This document shows, in pieces, positions 1 through 6,057 of a stretch of 10,706 nucleotides of DNA. A program made the position numbers and the translations under genes. The notes below the pieces were generated by a model, which saw only the letters and a list, made by a program, of their open reading frames with translations, searched no databases and was not told the origin of the DNA. The stretch's first letter is position 1; each line of letters starts with the position of its first letter. The stretch is taken from assembly GCA_021648755.1 (NCBI GenBank), contig JAKISG010000041.1, positions 1 to 10,706 of the forward strand. The letters are read 5' to 3'. This DNA comes from Flavobacteriaceae bacterium. Lineage in GTDB: Bacteria > Bacteroidota > Bacteroidia > Flavobacteriales > Flavobacteriaceae.

Positions 1-45
1 AAATCAATCGGAGGACAAATTCAAGTGAATCCAATGTCTGCTTAA
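1..45 (+). CDS. C-terminal end of an unidentified protein (partial)
   Basis: The first 15 codons of the window read in frame 1 as KSIGGQIQVNPMSA followed by TAA at 43-45. Too little is visible to name a family. The main support is positional: this TAA aligns exactly with the TAA that ends higA (993-995), and the same repeat follows both. That suggests the fragment is the 3' end of the gene in the preceding cassette-like unit. The gene starts outside the window. A chance open frame of this length is quite possible, so the call rests on the repeat alignment. Confidence 0.4.
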   Translation, partial: KSIGGQIQVNPMSA

Positions 46-244
46 AAAAATAACGACACCACAACAAAGGCTATAGTTAATACGGGTTTTGGTGCTTAAC
101 CCAAAGTGAAGTGCATTAAACAAAGTCCGCAAAATTTTCAATTTTGCGTTAATATTTGAAAAGAAAAAATTAAAAATTTGGCTAAGTGCTCAATCGAAAG
201 TTCAGTCCTTCGAAATCCCGTACTAACCATAGCCGAGTCGTTAC
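43..244. repeat. Cassette-boundary repeat, copy 1 (complete palindromic form)
   Basis: Positions 43-184 match 993-1134 at a constant offset of 950 bp; from 69 to 184 I count 7 mismatches. Copy 1 also has a right arm that makes the whole element an imperfect palindrome. TAACGAC at 51-57 pairs with GTCGTTA at 237-243, and the 18 bases at 69-86 pair at 16 of 18 positions with 217-234. Two inner hairpins lie between the arms: GGGTT 84-88 with AACCC 98-102, and a perfect 9-bp stem at 128-136/140-148 with a 3-base loop. No open reading frame explains it. It resembles an integron recombination site in position and foldability, but the standard RYYYAAC and GTTRRRY boxes are not present. Confidence 0.85.
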
Positions 245-293
245 CCTTTATTAAAAAAATCACAGAAAGTTCGTGTTTTGAGAACAAAAGTAT

Positions 294-301
294 TATATTT
301 G
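294..301 (+). promoter_or_regulatory. Putative -7 element of the higBA promoter
   Basis: TATATTTG followed by C matches the Bacteroidota -7 consensus TAnnTTTG and lies 16 bp before the higB ATG, which leaves a very short leader. The best TTG upstream (278-280) is only 13 bp away, shorter than the usual 17-23, so the -33 element is weak or different. Type II toxin-antitoxin operons are usually repressed by their antitoxin, but I see no clear operator palindrome here. Confidence 0.5.
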
Positions 302-317
302 CATCAGAAAGAAAAAT

Positions 318-614
318 ATGAAGCGAATAATAGCGAAAAAAACTTTGCGAAAATTTTGGGAAAAGCACGCAGATTCGGAGCAATATCTGAAGACTTGGTA
401 CGAAACTGCTAAAAATTCAAATTGGAATTCTCCGAATGATATAAAAAAGACTTATATCAATGCAAGTATCTTAAAAAATCGTAGAGTTGTTTTCAATATC
501 AAAGGAAATTCATATAGACTTATTGTAAAATTTAATTATGTCAAGCAATGGGCATTTATTAGGTTTATTGGAACACACGCTGAATATGATAAAATTAATG
601 CTGACACAATTTAA
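318..614 (+). CDS. higB: HigB-type mRNA interferase toxin
   Basis: This 98-residue basic protein has the features of the HigB toxin family (PF09907, RelE-like fold): NIKGNxYRLIV at 60-70 and the signature GTHAEYD at 85-91 near the C-terminus. Members of this family cut mRNA on the ribosome and stop growth until neutralised by HigA. The length is normal for the family and the gene looks intact. The toxin comes first, 12 bp ahead of the antitoxin, which is the inverted order typical of hig loci. The ATG at 318 directly follows a TAnnTTTG element. The gene sits between two copies of a structured repeat, so it probably came in as a mobile cassette. The family call is secure; activity in this host is inferred. 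Confidence 0.92.
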   Translation: MKRIIAKKTLRKFWEKHADSEQYLKTWYETAKNSNWNSPNDIKKTYINASILKNRRVVFNIKGNSYRLIVKFNYVKQWAFIRFIGTHAEYDKINADTI

Positions 615-626
615 AAAAATAGAATT

Positions 627-995
627 ATGGAAATAAAACCTATCAAAACGGAAAAAGACTACGAGAACTCTCTCGAAAGACTTGAATTAATATTTGATGC
701 AAACCCAAATTCAAAAGAAGGAGATGAAGCAGAAATTTTATCAATGCTAATTGACAATTACGAAAATAAGCATTACCCTATTGAACCACCAGATCCAATT
801 GAGGCAATTAAAATTCGAATGGAGGAAATGAACCTTAAACAGAAAGATTTAGTTGGAGTAATTGGAGGAAAAAGTAGAGTATCAGAAATCTTGAATAAAA
901 AGAAAAAACTGACCGTAGAAATGATACGAGAATTAGAGCGAATTTTACACATATCTGCTTCTGTACTCGTGAATAATTATAAACTTGCGAACTAA
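627..995 (+). CDS. higA: HigA-type antitoxin, XRE-family helix-turn-helix
   Basis: This 122-residue protein is the partner antitoxin of the preceding HigB. Its N-terminal half (about 1-50) is acidic and helical. The C-terminal half carries a helix-turn-helix of the XRE/HTH_3 type at about 59-110; the recognition region is around LKQKDLVGVIGGKSRVSEIL at 70-89. HigA proteins bind and inhibit HigB and usually repress their own operon through this domain. The acidic part followed by PPDPIEAIKIRMEE is characteristic of Bacteroidota HigA proteins. The gene is intact, 12 bp behind higB, and surely co-transcribed. Its TAA is the first base triplet shared with the repeat that follows, so the cassette boundary falls at the stop codon. 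Confidence 0.92.
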   Translation: MEIKPIKTEKDYENSLERLELIFDANPNSKEGDEAEILSMLIDNYENKHYPIEPPDPIEAIKIRMEEMNLKQKDLVGVIGGKSRVSEILNKKKKLTVEMIRELERILHISASVLVNNYKLAN

Positions 996-1134
996 AAAAA
1001 TAACAAAGGGTAACAAAGGGCTATAGTTAATACGGGTTTTGGTGCTTAACCCAAAGTGAAGTGCCTTGAACAAAGTCCGCAAAATTTATAATTTTGCGTT
1101 AATATCGGAAAAGAAAAAATTAAAAATTTCGCTA
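993..1134. repeat. Cassette-boundary repeat, copy 2 (left part only)
   Basis: This copy aligns without gaps to 43-184 at an offset of 950 bp, from the higA stop codon to about 1134. It keeps both inner hairpins: GGGTT 1034-1038 with AACCC 1048-1052, and the 9-bp stem 1078-1086/1090-1098, whose loop has changed from TTC to TAT while the stem is unchanged. The outer end differs: it carries a tandem pair of TAACAAAGGG (1001-1010, 1011-1020) where copy 1 has TAACGAC and unrelated bases. The right arm seen in copy 1 (about 185-244) is missing; after GCTA at 1131-1134 the two copies diverge completely. Confidence 0.85.
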
Positions 1135-1176
1135 CTCGCGAAACTTCAAATTATTTTCTTATTTTTATAGCACTAA

Positions 1177-1266
1177 ACATATACGATACAGCCCGAAAAT
1201 GGCGGAACTTTTGAATACATTGAACACTATCAGTTTAAAACCAAAAAAAATAAATTTTATAAGTAA
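1177..1266 (+). pseudogene. Possible remnant of a gene 3' end
   Basis: Reading from 1177 after an in-frame TAA (1174-1176) gives a stretch that contains PENGGTFEYIEHYQFKTKK and ends at TAA 1264-1266. The amino acid mix is protein-like and differs from the Lys/Asn/Ile/Phe-rich output expected of random A+T-rich DNA. There is no start codon or promoter for it, and the upstream sequence is the broken end of repeat copy 2. I infer that it may be the tail of a chromosomal gene cut by the cassette insertion or by a later deletion. No family is recognised. An overlapping open frame in another phase also exists, so chance cannot be excluded. Confidence 0.3.
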
Positions 1267-1318
1267 ATTTCTATTTATTTGTTTTAATTTTGACGAATAA
1301 TCTAAAATATTTATAATT

Positions 1319-1693
1319 ATGAGTGATGAAAAGAAGTACGTAGATCAAGAGGAAATATTTTCTCAAACGATGCGTGCAGGAAGAAGAACTTACTTTTTTG
1401 ATGTAAGAGAAACTAAAGCAGGAGATTATTATTTAACTATTACCGAGAGTAAAAAATTTACTAATGATGATGGTTCTTATAATTTTAAAAAACATAAAAT
1501 TTTTTTATACAAAGAAGATTTTGTAGAATTTCAGGAACGCTTAACTAAAACAACAGCGTATGTTTTAAACGAAAAAGGCGAAGAGGTTATTTCAGAAAAA
1601 CATCAAAAAGATTTTACAAAACCAATTAAAAATTCAGAATCAGACACTATTGAAGGCAAAAGTTTTACTGATGTAGAGTTTGAAGATATATAA
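1319..1693 (+). CDS. PUR-family DNA/RNA-binding protein (DUF3276)
   Basis: This 124-residue protein belongs to the small PUR-domain proteins annotated as DUF3276 (PF11680) throughout the Bacteroidota. The diagnostic stretch is at residues 12-47: IFSQTMRAGRRTYFFDVR, then YYLTITESKKF. It is followed by KHKIFLYKEDFVEFQERL at 58-75, corresponding to the beta-beta-beta-beta-alpha PUR repeat. Residues 85-115 are low complexity and charged, and the tail (SFTDVEFEDI) is acidic. PUR proteins bind single-stranded DNA or RNA; the precise role in this phylum is not settled to my knowledge. The protein is intact and of normal length. It is transcribed alone, towards folD, with a hairpin and T-run just after the stop codon. 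No clear TAnnTTTG element was found upstream. Confidence 0.88.
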   Translation: MSDEKKYVDQEEIFSQTMRAGRRTYFFDVRETKAGDYYLTITESKKFTNDDGSYNFKKHKIFLYKEDFVEFQERLTKTTAYVLNEKGEEVISEKHQKDFTKPIKNSESDTIEGKSFTDVEFEDI

Positions 1694-1701
1694 ATATGTT
1701 T

Positions 1702-1722
1702 TTACCTTAATGGTGATTTTTT
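1702..1722 (+). terminator. Weak intrinsic terminator after the PUR gene
   Basis: TTACC at 1702-1706 pairs with GGTGA at 1712-1716 (one T-G wobble, 5-base loop) and is followed directly by six T residues at 1717-1722. It starts 9 bp after the stop codon of the PUR gene. The stem is short, so efficiency is uncertain. For the convergent folD transcript, a hairpin on the - strand (TGTTC 1754-1758 with GAACA 1769-1773), with seven T further on, is an even weaker candidate. Confidence 0.4.
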
Positions 1723-1901
1723 ATTATGAAATACCAAATTCAAAAAAATCATTTGTTCCTTAATAGAAGAACATTTTGGTTTAACAAGTATATTATCTGA
1801 ATTAAGTATTGCTATAATAGCGTGAGGATGGAGGTTGAATATTTATCGATCTGCTTACCTGCATTAACTAAAGTAAACGGAGAAGATTAAAAGCAATTTT
1901 A

Positions 1902-2777
1902 TTAATTTTTTCGTTGAAAAGCTAATAGTGTATTTTTTAATAACATTGCAATAGTCATAGGACCTACGCCACCAGGAACAGGTGTAATAAATGCTGCTTT
2001 TTTACTTACGTGTACATAGTCCACATCACCTGCTAGACGGTAACCTTTCTTTTTAGTGGCATCATCGACCCTTGTGATACCAACATCAATTACCACAACA
2101 CCTTCCTTAACCATATTTGCTTTTAAAAACTCTGGTATTCCGATTGCAGCAATAATAATATCTGCGCTTAAAGTGAACTCTTTTAGATTTTTTGTTCTAC
2201 TATGACAAACTGTTACTGTTGCATTTCCTGCATTTCGTTTTTGACTCATTAAAATACTCATTGGTCGCCCAACAATATGACTTCTGCCTAATACAACTAC
2301 ATTTTTACCTGAAGTTTTAATATTATAACGCTCTAGTAATTCTAAAATTCCAAATGGCGTTGCTGGTAAAAAGCAAGGTAAATCTAAGACCATTCTACCT
2401 ACATTTGTAGGGTGAAAACCATCAACATCTTTATCAGGGTTTACCAACATCAACACTTTTTGTTCGTTAATATGTTTTGGTAATGGTAATTGCACAATAA
2501 AACCATCAATTGCATTATTATTATTTAAAATATCAATTTCTTGAAGGAGTTTTTTTTCAGTAATATTTTCAGGTAATTCAACTAATGTAGATTGAAAACC
2601 TACCCTCTTACAAGCCTTAACTTTACTTGCTACATAAGTTTGACTTGCACCATCATTACCGACAATTATTGCTGCTAAATGGGGTGTTTTATTACCTGCT
2701 TTTTTTATAGATAAAACCTCTAATGCAATCTCTTCTTTTAAATCATTTGAAGTTTTCCTACCGTCTAATATTTGCAT
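1902..2777 (-). CDS. folD: Bifunctional methylenetetrahydrofolate dehydrogenase/cyclohydrolase FolD
   Basis: FolD interconverts 5,10-methylene-, methenyl- and 10-formyl-tetrahydrofolate in the cytoplasm, supplying one-carbon units for purine, fMet and thymidylate synthesis. The 291 residues are the normal length. Visible landmarks are YVASK at 48-52 with the conserved Tyr and catalytic Lys, DGFIVQLPLP at 91-100, KDVDGFHP at 116-123, the NADP-binding loop GRSHIVGRP at 164-172, and PGGVGPMT at 268-275. All key residues are present. The ATG at 2777 begins the conserved MQILDGRKTS start. The gene is alone on the - strand, convergent with the PUR gene and downstream of the polysaccharide operon. 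It has its own promoter at 2930-2961, so it is probably expressed independently as a housekeeping gene. Confidence 0.97.
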   Translation of the reverse strand: MQILDGRKTSNDLKEEIALEVLSIKKAGNKTPHLAAIIVGNDGASQTYVASKVKACKRVGFQSTLVELPENITEKKLLQEIDILNNNNAIDGFIVQLPLPKHINEQKVLMLVNPDKDVDGFHPTNVGRMVLDLPCFLPATPFGILELLERYNIKTSGKNVVVLGRSHIVGRPMSILMSQKRNAGNATVTVCHSRTKNLKEFTLSADIIIAAIGIPEFLKANMVKEGVVVIDVGITRVDDATKKKGYRLAGDVDYVHVSKKAAFITPVPGGVGPMTIAMLLKNTLLAFQRKN

Positions 2778-2901
2778 CTTATTTATTTGTAATTTTTACG
2801 ATTCTTTTATTTCTAACTTTAGTTCAAATATTAAGAAAATATTTTCACCTATTTCATAGCCAGTTTTCCAGTATTAATAATAGTATTGTATTTCAGGAAC
2901 T

Positions 2902-2952
2902 TAACTTTAAATTTAAGACTAAATCTGTGCAAAGGTACTAACTTTAAATTTA
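2902..2952. repeat. 14-bp direct repeat overlapping the folD promoter
   Basis: TAACTTTAAATTTA occurs at 2902-2915 and again at 2939-2952, 37 bp apart. The second copy fills the spacer between the -33 and -7 elements of the folD promoter, and the first lies just downstream of the expected transcription start. The repeat is partly self-complementary (TAAATTTA). In A+T-rich DNA an exact 14-mer pair this close could be chance, but the placement fits a pair of regulator sites. Confidence 0.45.
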
Positions 2953-2961
2953 GCACAAAAA
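2930..2961 (-). promoter_or_regulatory. folD promoter (Bacteroidota sigma-A type)
   Basis: On the - strand TTTTTG (2961-2956) is followed after 18 bp by TACCTTTG (2937-2930), a full match to the Bacteroidota consensus TTG-N17-23-TAnnTTTG. Transcription should start near 2923-2925, giving folD a leader of about 145 nt. No gene lies between this promoter and the folD ATG. Confidence 0.75.
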
Positions 2962-2992
2962 CGGCTGTAGATGGTTAAACATAATTACAGCT
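2962..2992 (-). terminator. Possible terminator of the polysaccharide operon
   Basis: On the - strand GCTGTA (2991-2986) pairs with TACAGC (2969-2964) over a 16-base loop and is followed by CGTTTTTG. It lies about 130 bp beyond the tviB stop codon and immediately before the folD promoter, whose -33 element uses the same T-run. The 6-bp stem and large loop make this only a moderate candidate. Confidence 0.35.
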
Positions 2993-3122
2993 TACCCAAG
3001 AATAAGAAAATGATGAATTATTGGTTTAAAACTTGCTTTTTATGCAGATAGGGTCGCCTTATAATAATGAAAAATTTAGATGAAGGTAATTTAAGGCTGT
3101 TGCAAGGTAAACCTTATAAAAA

Positions 3123-4424
3123 TTACAATCTTATATCTGATTTTTCTTTTGGTAATATTGCCTTTACATCGTATAAAACATAATTTTCTGCTAAAACAGA
3201 TTTTAAATTTAATGTTTTAAACTCTTCGTGCGCAACAAGAATAATAATAGTTTGGTATTTCTTGGTGAGATCTTTAAAATCAGAGATTAAATCTAACTCG
3301 TATTCGTGCTTCACTGCAGATATAGTTGCCCAAGGATCATAAACATCTACATTTAATTCAAATGACTTTAATTCATTAATAACATCTATTGCTCTTGAGT
3401 TTCTAATATCTGGGCAATTTTCTTTAAAAGTAATACCTAGAACTAGTGCATTTGCATTTTTAACTGTAATGTCTTTTTTGAGCATTAACTTAACGGTCTC
3501 TTGAGCTACAAAAGCACCCATACTGTCGTTTAAACGCCTCCCTGCTAAAATTATTTCAGGGTTGTAACCTAACTTAATCGCTTTTTGTGCTAAATAATAT
3601 GGATCAACGCCAATACAATGACCTCCGACTAAGCCTGGTTTAAATGGTAAAAAGTTCCATTTTGTACCAGCAGTAGCTAATACTTCGTTGGTATCAATAT
3701 CCATTAATTTAAAAATTTTAGATAACTCATTAACAAATGCTATATTAATATCACGTTGTGCATTTTCTATTACTTTTGCTGCTTCGGCAACTTTTATTGA
3801 TGGTGCAAGATAGGTTCCTGCAGTAATGATGGACTTATAAATAGTATCTATTTTTTTACTTATTTCTAGTGTTGACCCTGAGGTAACCTTCACTATTTTG
3901 GCTACAGTTCTTTCTTTATCTCCTGGGTTTATTCGCTCTGGTGAGTAGCCAACATAAAAATCGGTATTGAACTTTAGGTTAGAAAATTTTTCTAAAATTG
4001 GTACGCATTCCTCTTCGGTGGCGCCTGGAAATACAGTAGATTCATAAACTACTATATCTTCTTTTTTTAGTAAACCTCCTACCATTTCGCTTGCTTTATA
4101 TAATAGTGTAAGGTCTGGTTTGTTATTTTTATCAACAGGTGTAGGCACAGTAACCACATAAAAATTACAATTTTTTATAGTATCAATAGTAGTTGTTAGC
4201 CAAAGCCCGTTAGTGCTAGCCTGCATTTCATTTAATGATTTGCAATTAACTGCTTTTAAATCATTTGATGCTATTTCTAAAGTTATGTCTGTATTATTTT
4301 GTAACTGTTCAATTCGTGATTTATTAATATCAAAACCAATGGTTTTAAATTTTTTAGCGAACTCAACGGCTAATGGTAACCCTACATAACCAAGACCAAT
4401 AATTGCTATTCTAGTATCTTTCAT
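3123..4424 (-). CDS. tviB: UDP-N-acetylglucosamine 6-dehydrogenase, TviB-like nucleotide-sugar dehydrogenase
   Basis: The protein belongs to the UDP-glucose/GDP-mannose dehydrogenase family and resembles TviB of the Vi-antigen pathway along its whole length, including the ending KSDIRL. TviB-type enzymes oxidise UDP-GlcNAc twice at C6 with NAD+ to give UDP-N-acetylglucosaminuronic acid. The NAD-binding motif GLGYVGLP is at 10-17, SPERINPGD at 161-169, KVAEAAKVIENAQRD at 211-225 with the conserved Lys, and the catalytic cysteine is Cys270 in GGHCIGVDPYYL. The C-terminal UDP-binding domain follows (KENCPDIRNSR at 334-344). The 433-residue length is normal. It is the last gene of the operon; its ATG follows the stop codon of the phosphoglycosyl transferase with no gap. 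UDP-GalNAc as substrate cannot be excluded from sequence alone. Confidence 0.88.
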   Translation of the reverse strand: MKDTRIAIIGLGYVGLPLAVEFAKKFKTIGFDINKSRIEQLQNNTDITLEIASNDLKAVNCKSLNEMQASTNGLWLTTTIDTIKNCNFYVVTVPTPVDKNNKPDLTLLYKASEMVGGLLKKEDIVVYESTVFPGATEEECVPILEKFSNLKFNTDFYVGYSPERINPGDKERTVAKIVKVTSGSTLEISKKIDTIYKSIITAGTYLAPSIKVAEAAKVIENAQRDINIAFVNELSKIFKLMDIDTNEVLATAGTKWNFLPFKPGLVGGHCIGVDPYYLAQKAIKLGYNPEIILAGRRLNDSMGAFVAQETVKLMLKKDITVKNANALVLGITFKENCPDIRNSRAIDVINELKSFELNVDVYDPWATISAVKHEYELDLISDFKDLTKKYQTIIILVAHEEFKTLNLKSVLAENYVLYDVKAILPKEKSDIRL

Positions 4425-5018
4425 TTAAAATAATGTTTTAAGTATATATTTAAGATCATTTTTTAGTGACCAATTTTTAATATAATTTTTATTAATTTCT
4501 ACTTTTTCTTTCCAAAGTATTTCGTCATTGTATTTTTTTGGATTAGATTTTATAGATAGAATTTCATTTTCATTTTTAAATTTTAAAGTTGCTGGACCTG
4601 TAATGCCAGGTTTTATATTTAAAATCACCTTATCATCGCCTTGTAATATATCTGCATAGCCTTTAACATCTGGTCTTGGACCTACAAAACTCATATTACC
4701 AATAAAAACATTATAAATTTGAGGTAATTCATCTAAGTTATATTTCCGCAATAATTTACCAAATTTTGTTATTCTAGGATCATTCTTTAATGTAATATTA
4801 TCTTTAGAATCCGAATTAATCATAGTTCTTAACTTTAAGATATAAAAGGGTTCTGCGTGCATACCAATTCTTTTTTGTATAAAAATACCGTTATTTTTTG
4901 TTGCTAATGTTGCTAATATTGCTAATACTAAAATCGGAAATGTCAAAATTAATATGCCAAGTATAGAAAAAAATAAATCAAAGAAACGTTTTACTAATTG
5001 TTGCTTTTTAGTTAGCAT
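4425..5018 (-). CDS. Initiating sugar transferase (monotopic phosphoglycosyl transferase)
   Basis: This 197-residue protein of the bacterial sugar transferase family (PF02397, small PglC-like form) moves a sugar-1-phosphate from a UDP-sugar onto undecaprenyl phosphate at the inner membrane, the first step of a lipid-linked repeat unit. One N-terminal hydrophobic segment at about 15-38 contains Pro28, which in this family breaks the helix into a re-entrant hairpin. Family motifs follow: KLRTM at 62-66, DPRITKFGKLLRK at 80-92, the catalytic Asp-Glu pair D96-E97 in LDELPQIYNV, SFVGPRP at 110-116, and KPGITG at 136-141. The long N-terminal membrane part of WcaJ/WbaP enzymes is absent, as in the minimal forms. 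It lies 10 bp after the oxidoreductase and abuts tviB, so translation is likely coupled. The sugar specificity is not evident. Confidence 0.9.
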   Translation of the reverse strand: MLTKKQQLVKRFFDLFFSILGILILTFPILVLAILATLATKNNGIFIQKRIGMHAEPFYILKLRTMINSDSKDNITLKNDPRITKFGKLLRKYNLDELPQIYNVFIGNMSFVGPRPDVKGYADILQGDDKVILNIKPGITGPATLKFKNENEILSIKSNPKKYNDEILWKEKVEINKNYIKNWSLKNDLKYILKTLF

Positions 5019-5028
5019 AATTTTTTAA

Positions 5029-6057
5029 TTAATTACTACTACTCGCATAAATGCGCTCAATAATATCTACAACTTTCATGCCTTCTAAAGCATTTGTTTT
5101 AATTGCTTCTCCGTTTTTTAAGACAGCAACAACATTCTCAAATACATAATGGTGATTTTGTGCAGAACCTTTGTATGACCCATAATCGTTACCTGGGTTT
5201 GTTGGTGCTAATACAGGCATTTCGTAATCTTTAATATGGCAATACGCTACTTCATTCATATATTGTCCGCCAATTTTTACGGCGCCATTTTCAGCTATAA
5301 TTGTCATACTACTTTCCATATTTTTATCAAATAGAGCAGTTGAGAAATTTAAATTGCCAATTCCTCCATTTACAAATTCAAAATTAACCACACCTGCATC
5401 TTCAAAATCTGTCATTTTTTGGTGTTTAAAATCTTTCATAATCGATTTTATATTGGTTATATCACCAAACAACCAATACATAATATCAATAAAATGTGAA
5501 AATTGTGTAAATAGTGTGCCACCATCTAATTTTTTATTACCATGCCAACTGCCTGCTTTATAATAACGTTCGTCTCTATTCCAAAAACTATTAATATGAA
5601 CGGAATAAATAGTGCCAAGTGTACCATTTTCTACTAAATCTTTAATCCAAACTGAAGGTGGAGAATAGCGATTTTGCATTACCGTAAATATTTGCTTTGA
5701 TACATGTAAAGCTTTAAAAATTACTTTTTCGGCAGCTGCTTTATTAAGAGCCATAGGCTTTTCAATAACTACATGATTTTTTGCCTCTAGTGCCTTTATT
5801 GCATGCGCTGCATGAAATCCGTTTGGTGTAGCAATACTTATTACATCTGTCTGTATATTGCTTGATAATAAGTCTTCTATAGTTAGAAAAAACGGAACAT
5901 CATATGAGTCGATATTTAGTGTATCTTTTGGTTTTACATCTACTAAAGCAGCTAGCGTACAATTGGGATTTCTGCTAATCATTTCTATATGGCGTTTACC
6001 AATATGCCCACAGCCTATTACTGCAAAATTAATTTTTCTGTTTTTAATTAATTCCAT
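5029..6057 (-). CDS. Gfo/Idh/MocA-family oxidoreductase, probable nucleotide-sugar dehydrogenase
   Basis: The 342 residues form an N-terminal Rossmann domain (IGCGHIG at 14-20) and a C-terminal Gfo/Idh/MocA domain. EKP at 99-101 supplies the conserved lysine. DGGTLFTQFSHFIDIMYW at 178-195 carries the probable catalytic His188, and QNRYSPP lies at 128-134. Bacteroidota polysaccharide loci often carry this type. The likely role, by analogy with WbpB/WlbA, is oxidation of C3 of UDP-N-acetylglucosaminuronic acid, the product of the TviB-like enzyme in the same operon. The sequence is not an obvious member of the classic WbpB subgroup, so the substrate is an inference. Its ATG overlaps the Wzc stop codon by one base (TAATG), a sign of translational coupling. 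The protein is complete with no signal peptide, so it is cytoplasmic. Confidence 0.85.
   Translation of the reverse strand: MELIKNRKINFAVIGCGHIGKRHIEMISRNPNCTLAALVDVKPKDTLNIDSYDVPFFLTIEDLLSSNIQTDVISIATPNGFHAAHAIKALEAKNHVVIEKPMALNKAAAEKVIFKALHVSKQIFTVMQNRYSPPSVWIKDLVENGTLGTIYSVHINSFWNRDERYYKAGSWHGNKKLDGGTLFTQFSHFIDIMYWLFGDITNIKSIMKDFKHQKMTDFEDAGVVNFEFVNGGIGNLNFSTALFDKNMESSMTIIAENGAVKIGGQYMNEVAYCHIKDYEMPVLAPTNPGNDYGSYKGSAQNHHYVFENVVAVLKNGEAIKTNALEGMKVVDIIERIYASSSN

Larger units (their letters stand above)
2778..3122. other. Intergenic region between folD and the polysaccharide operon
   Basis: These 345 bp hold the folD leader (2778 to about 2925), the folD promoter (2930-2961), a 14-bp direct repeat around that promoter, and a hairpin that may end the polysaccharide transcript (2964-2991). 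From 2992 to 3122 I see nothing convincing. The folD leader of about 145 nt is long for a flavobacterial housekeeping gene; I did not recognise a tetrahydrofolate riboswitch or any other known RNA class in it. Confidence 0.6.

Noticed and set aside
51..244. Canonical integron attC site
   Set aside because: The ends do not fit RYYYAAC or GTTRRRY on either strand (GTTACCC at 241 is the closest and fails), and no integrase gene is visible. I report it as a cassette-like repeat, not as attC.
138..383. 81-codon open frame on the - strand over the repeat and the start of higB
   Set aside because: It runs across the palindromic repeat and antisense to higB; the translation is Phe/Ile/Ser-rich with no family features, as expected of antisense A+T-rich DNA.
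43..1134. CRISPR array
   Set aside because: There are only two long repeat copies 950 bp apart with genes between them, not short regularly spaced repeats.
1828..1890. 20-codon open frame on the + strand (MEVEYLSICLPALTKVNGED)
   Set aside because: The composition is somewhat protein-like, but it is very short, has no promoter, lies between convergent genes and matches nothing I recognise.
2778..2925. Tetrahydrofolate riboswitch in the folD leader
   Set aside because: The leader is long enough, but I could not find the conserved core of either known THF riboswitch class, and the visible pairings are weak.
2723..2941. 72-codon open frame on the + strand across the folD start
   Set aside because: Antisense to folD and its promoter; hydrophobic, Phe/Leu-rich translation typical of an antisense frame.
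3067..3183. 38-codon open frame on the + strand near the operon end
   Set aside because: Half of it is antisense to the end of the tviB-like gene; no promoter or homology signal.
5354..5563. 69-codon open frame on the + strand inside the oxidoreductase gene
   Set aside because: Wholly antisense to a well-conserved gene. The same applies to 5858-6073.
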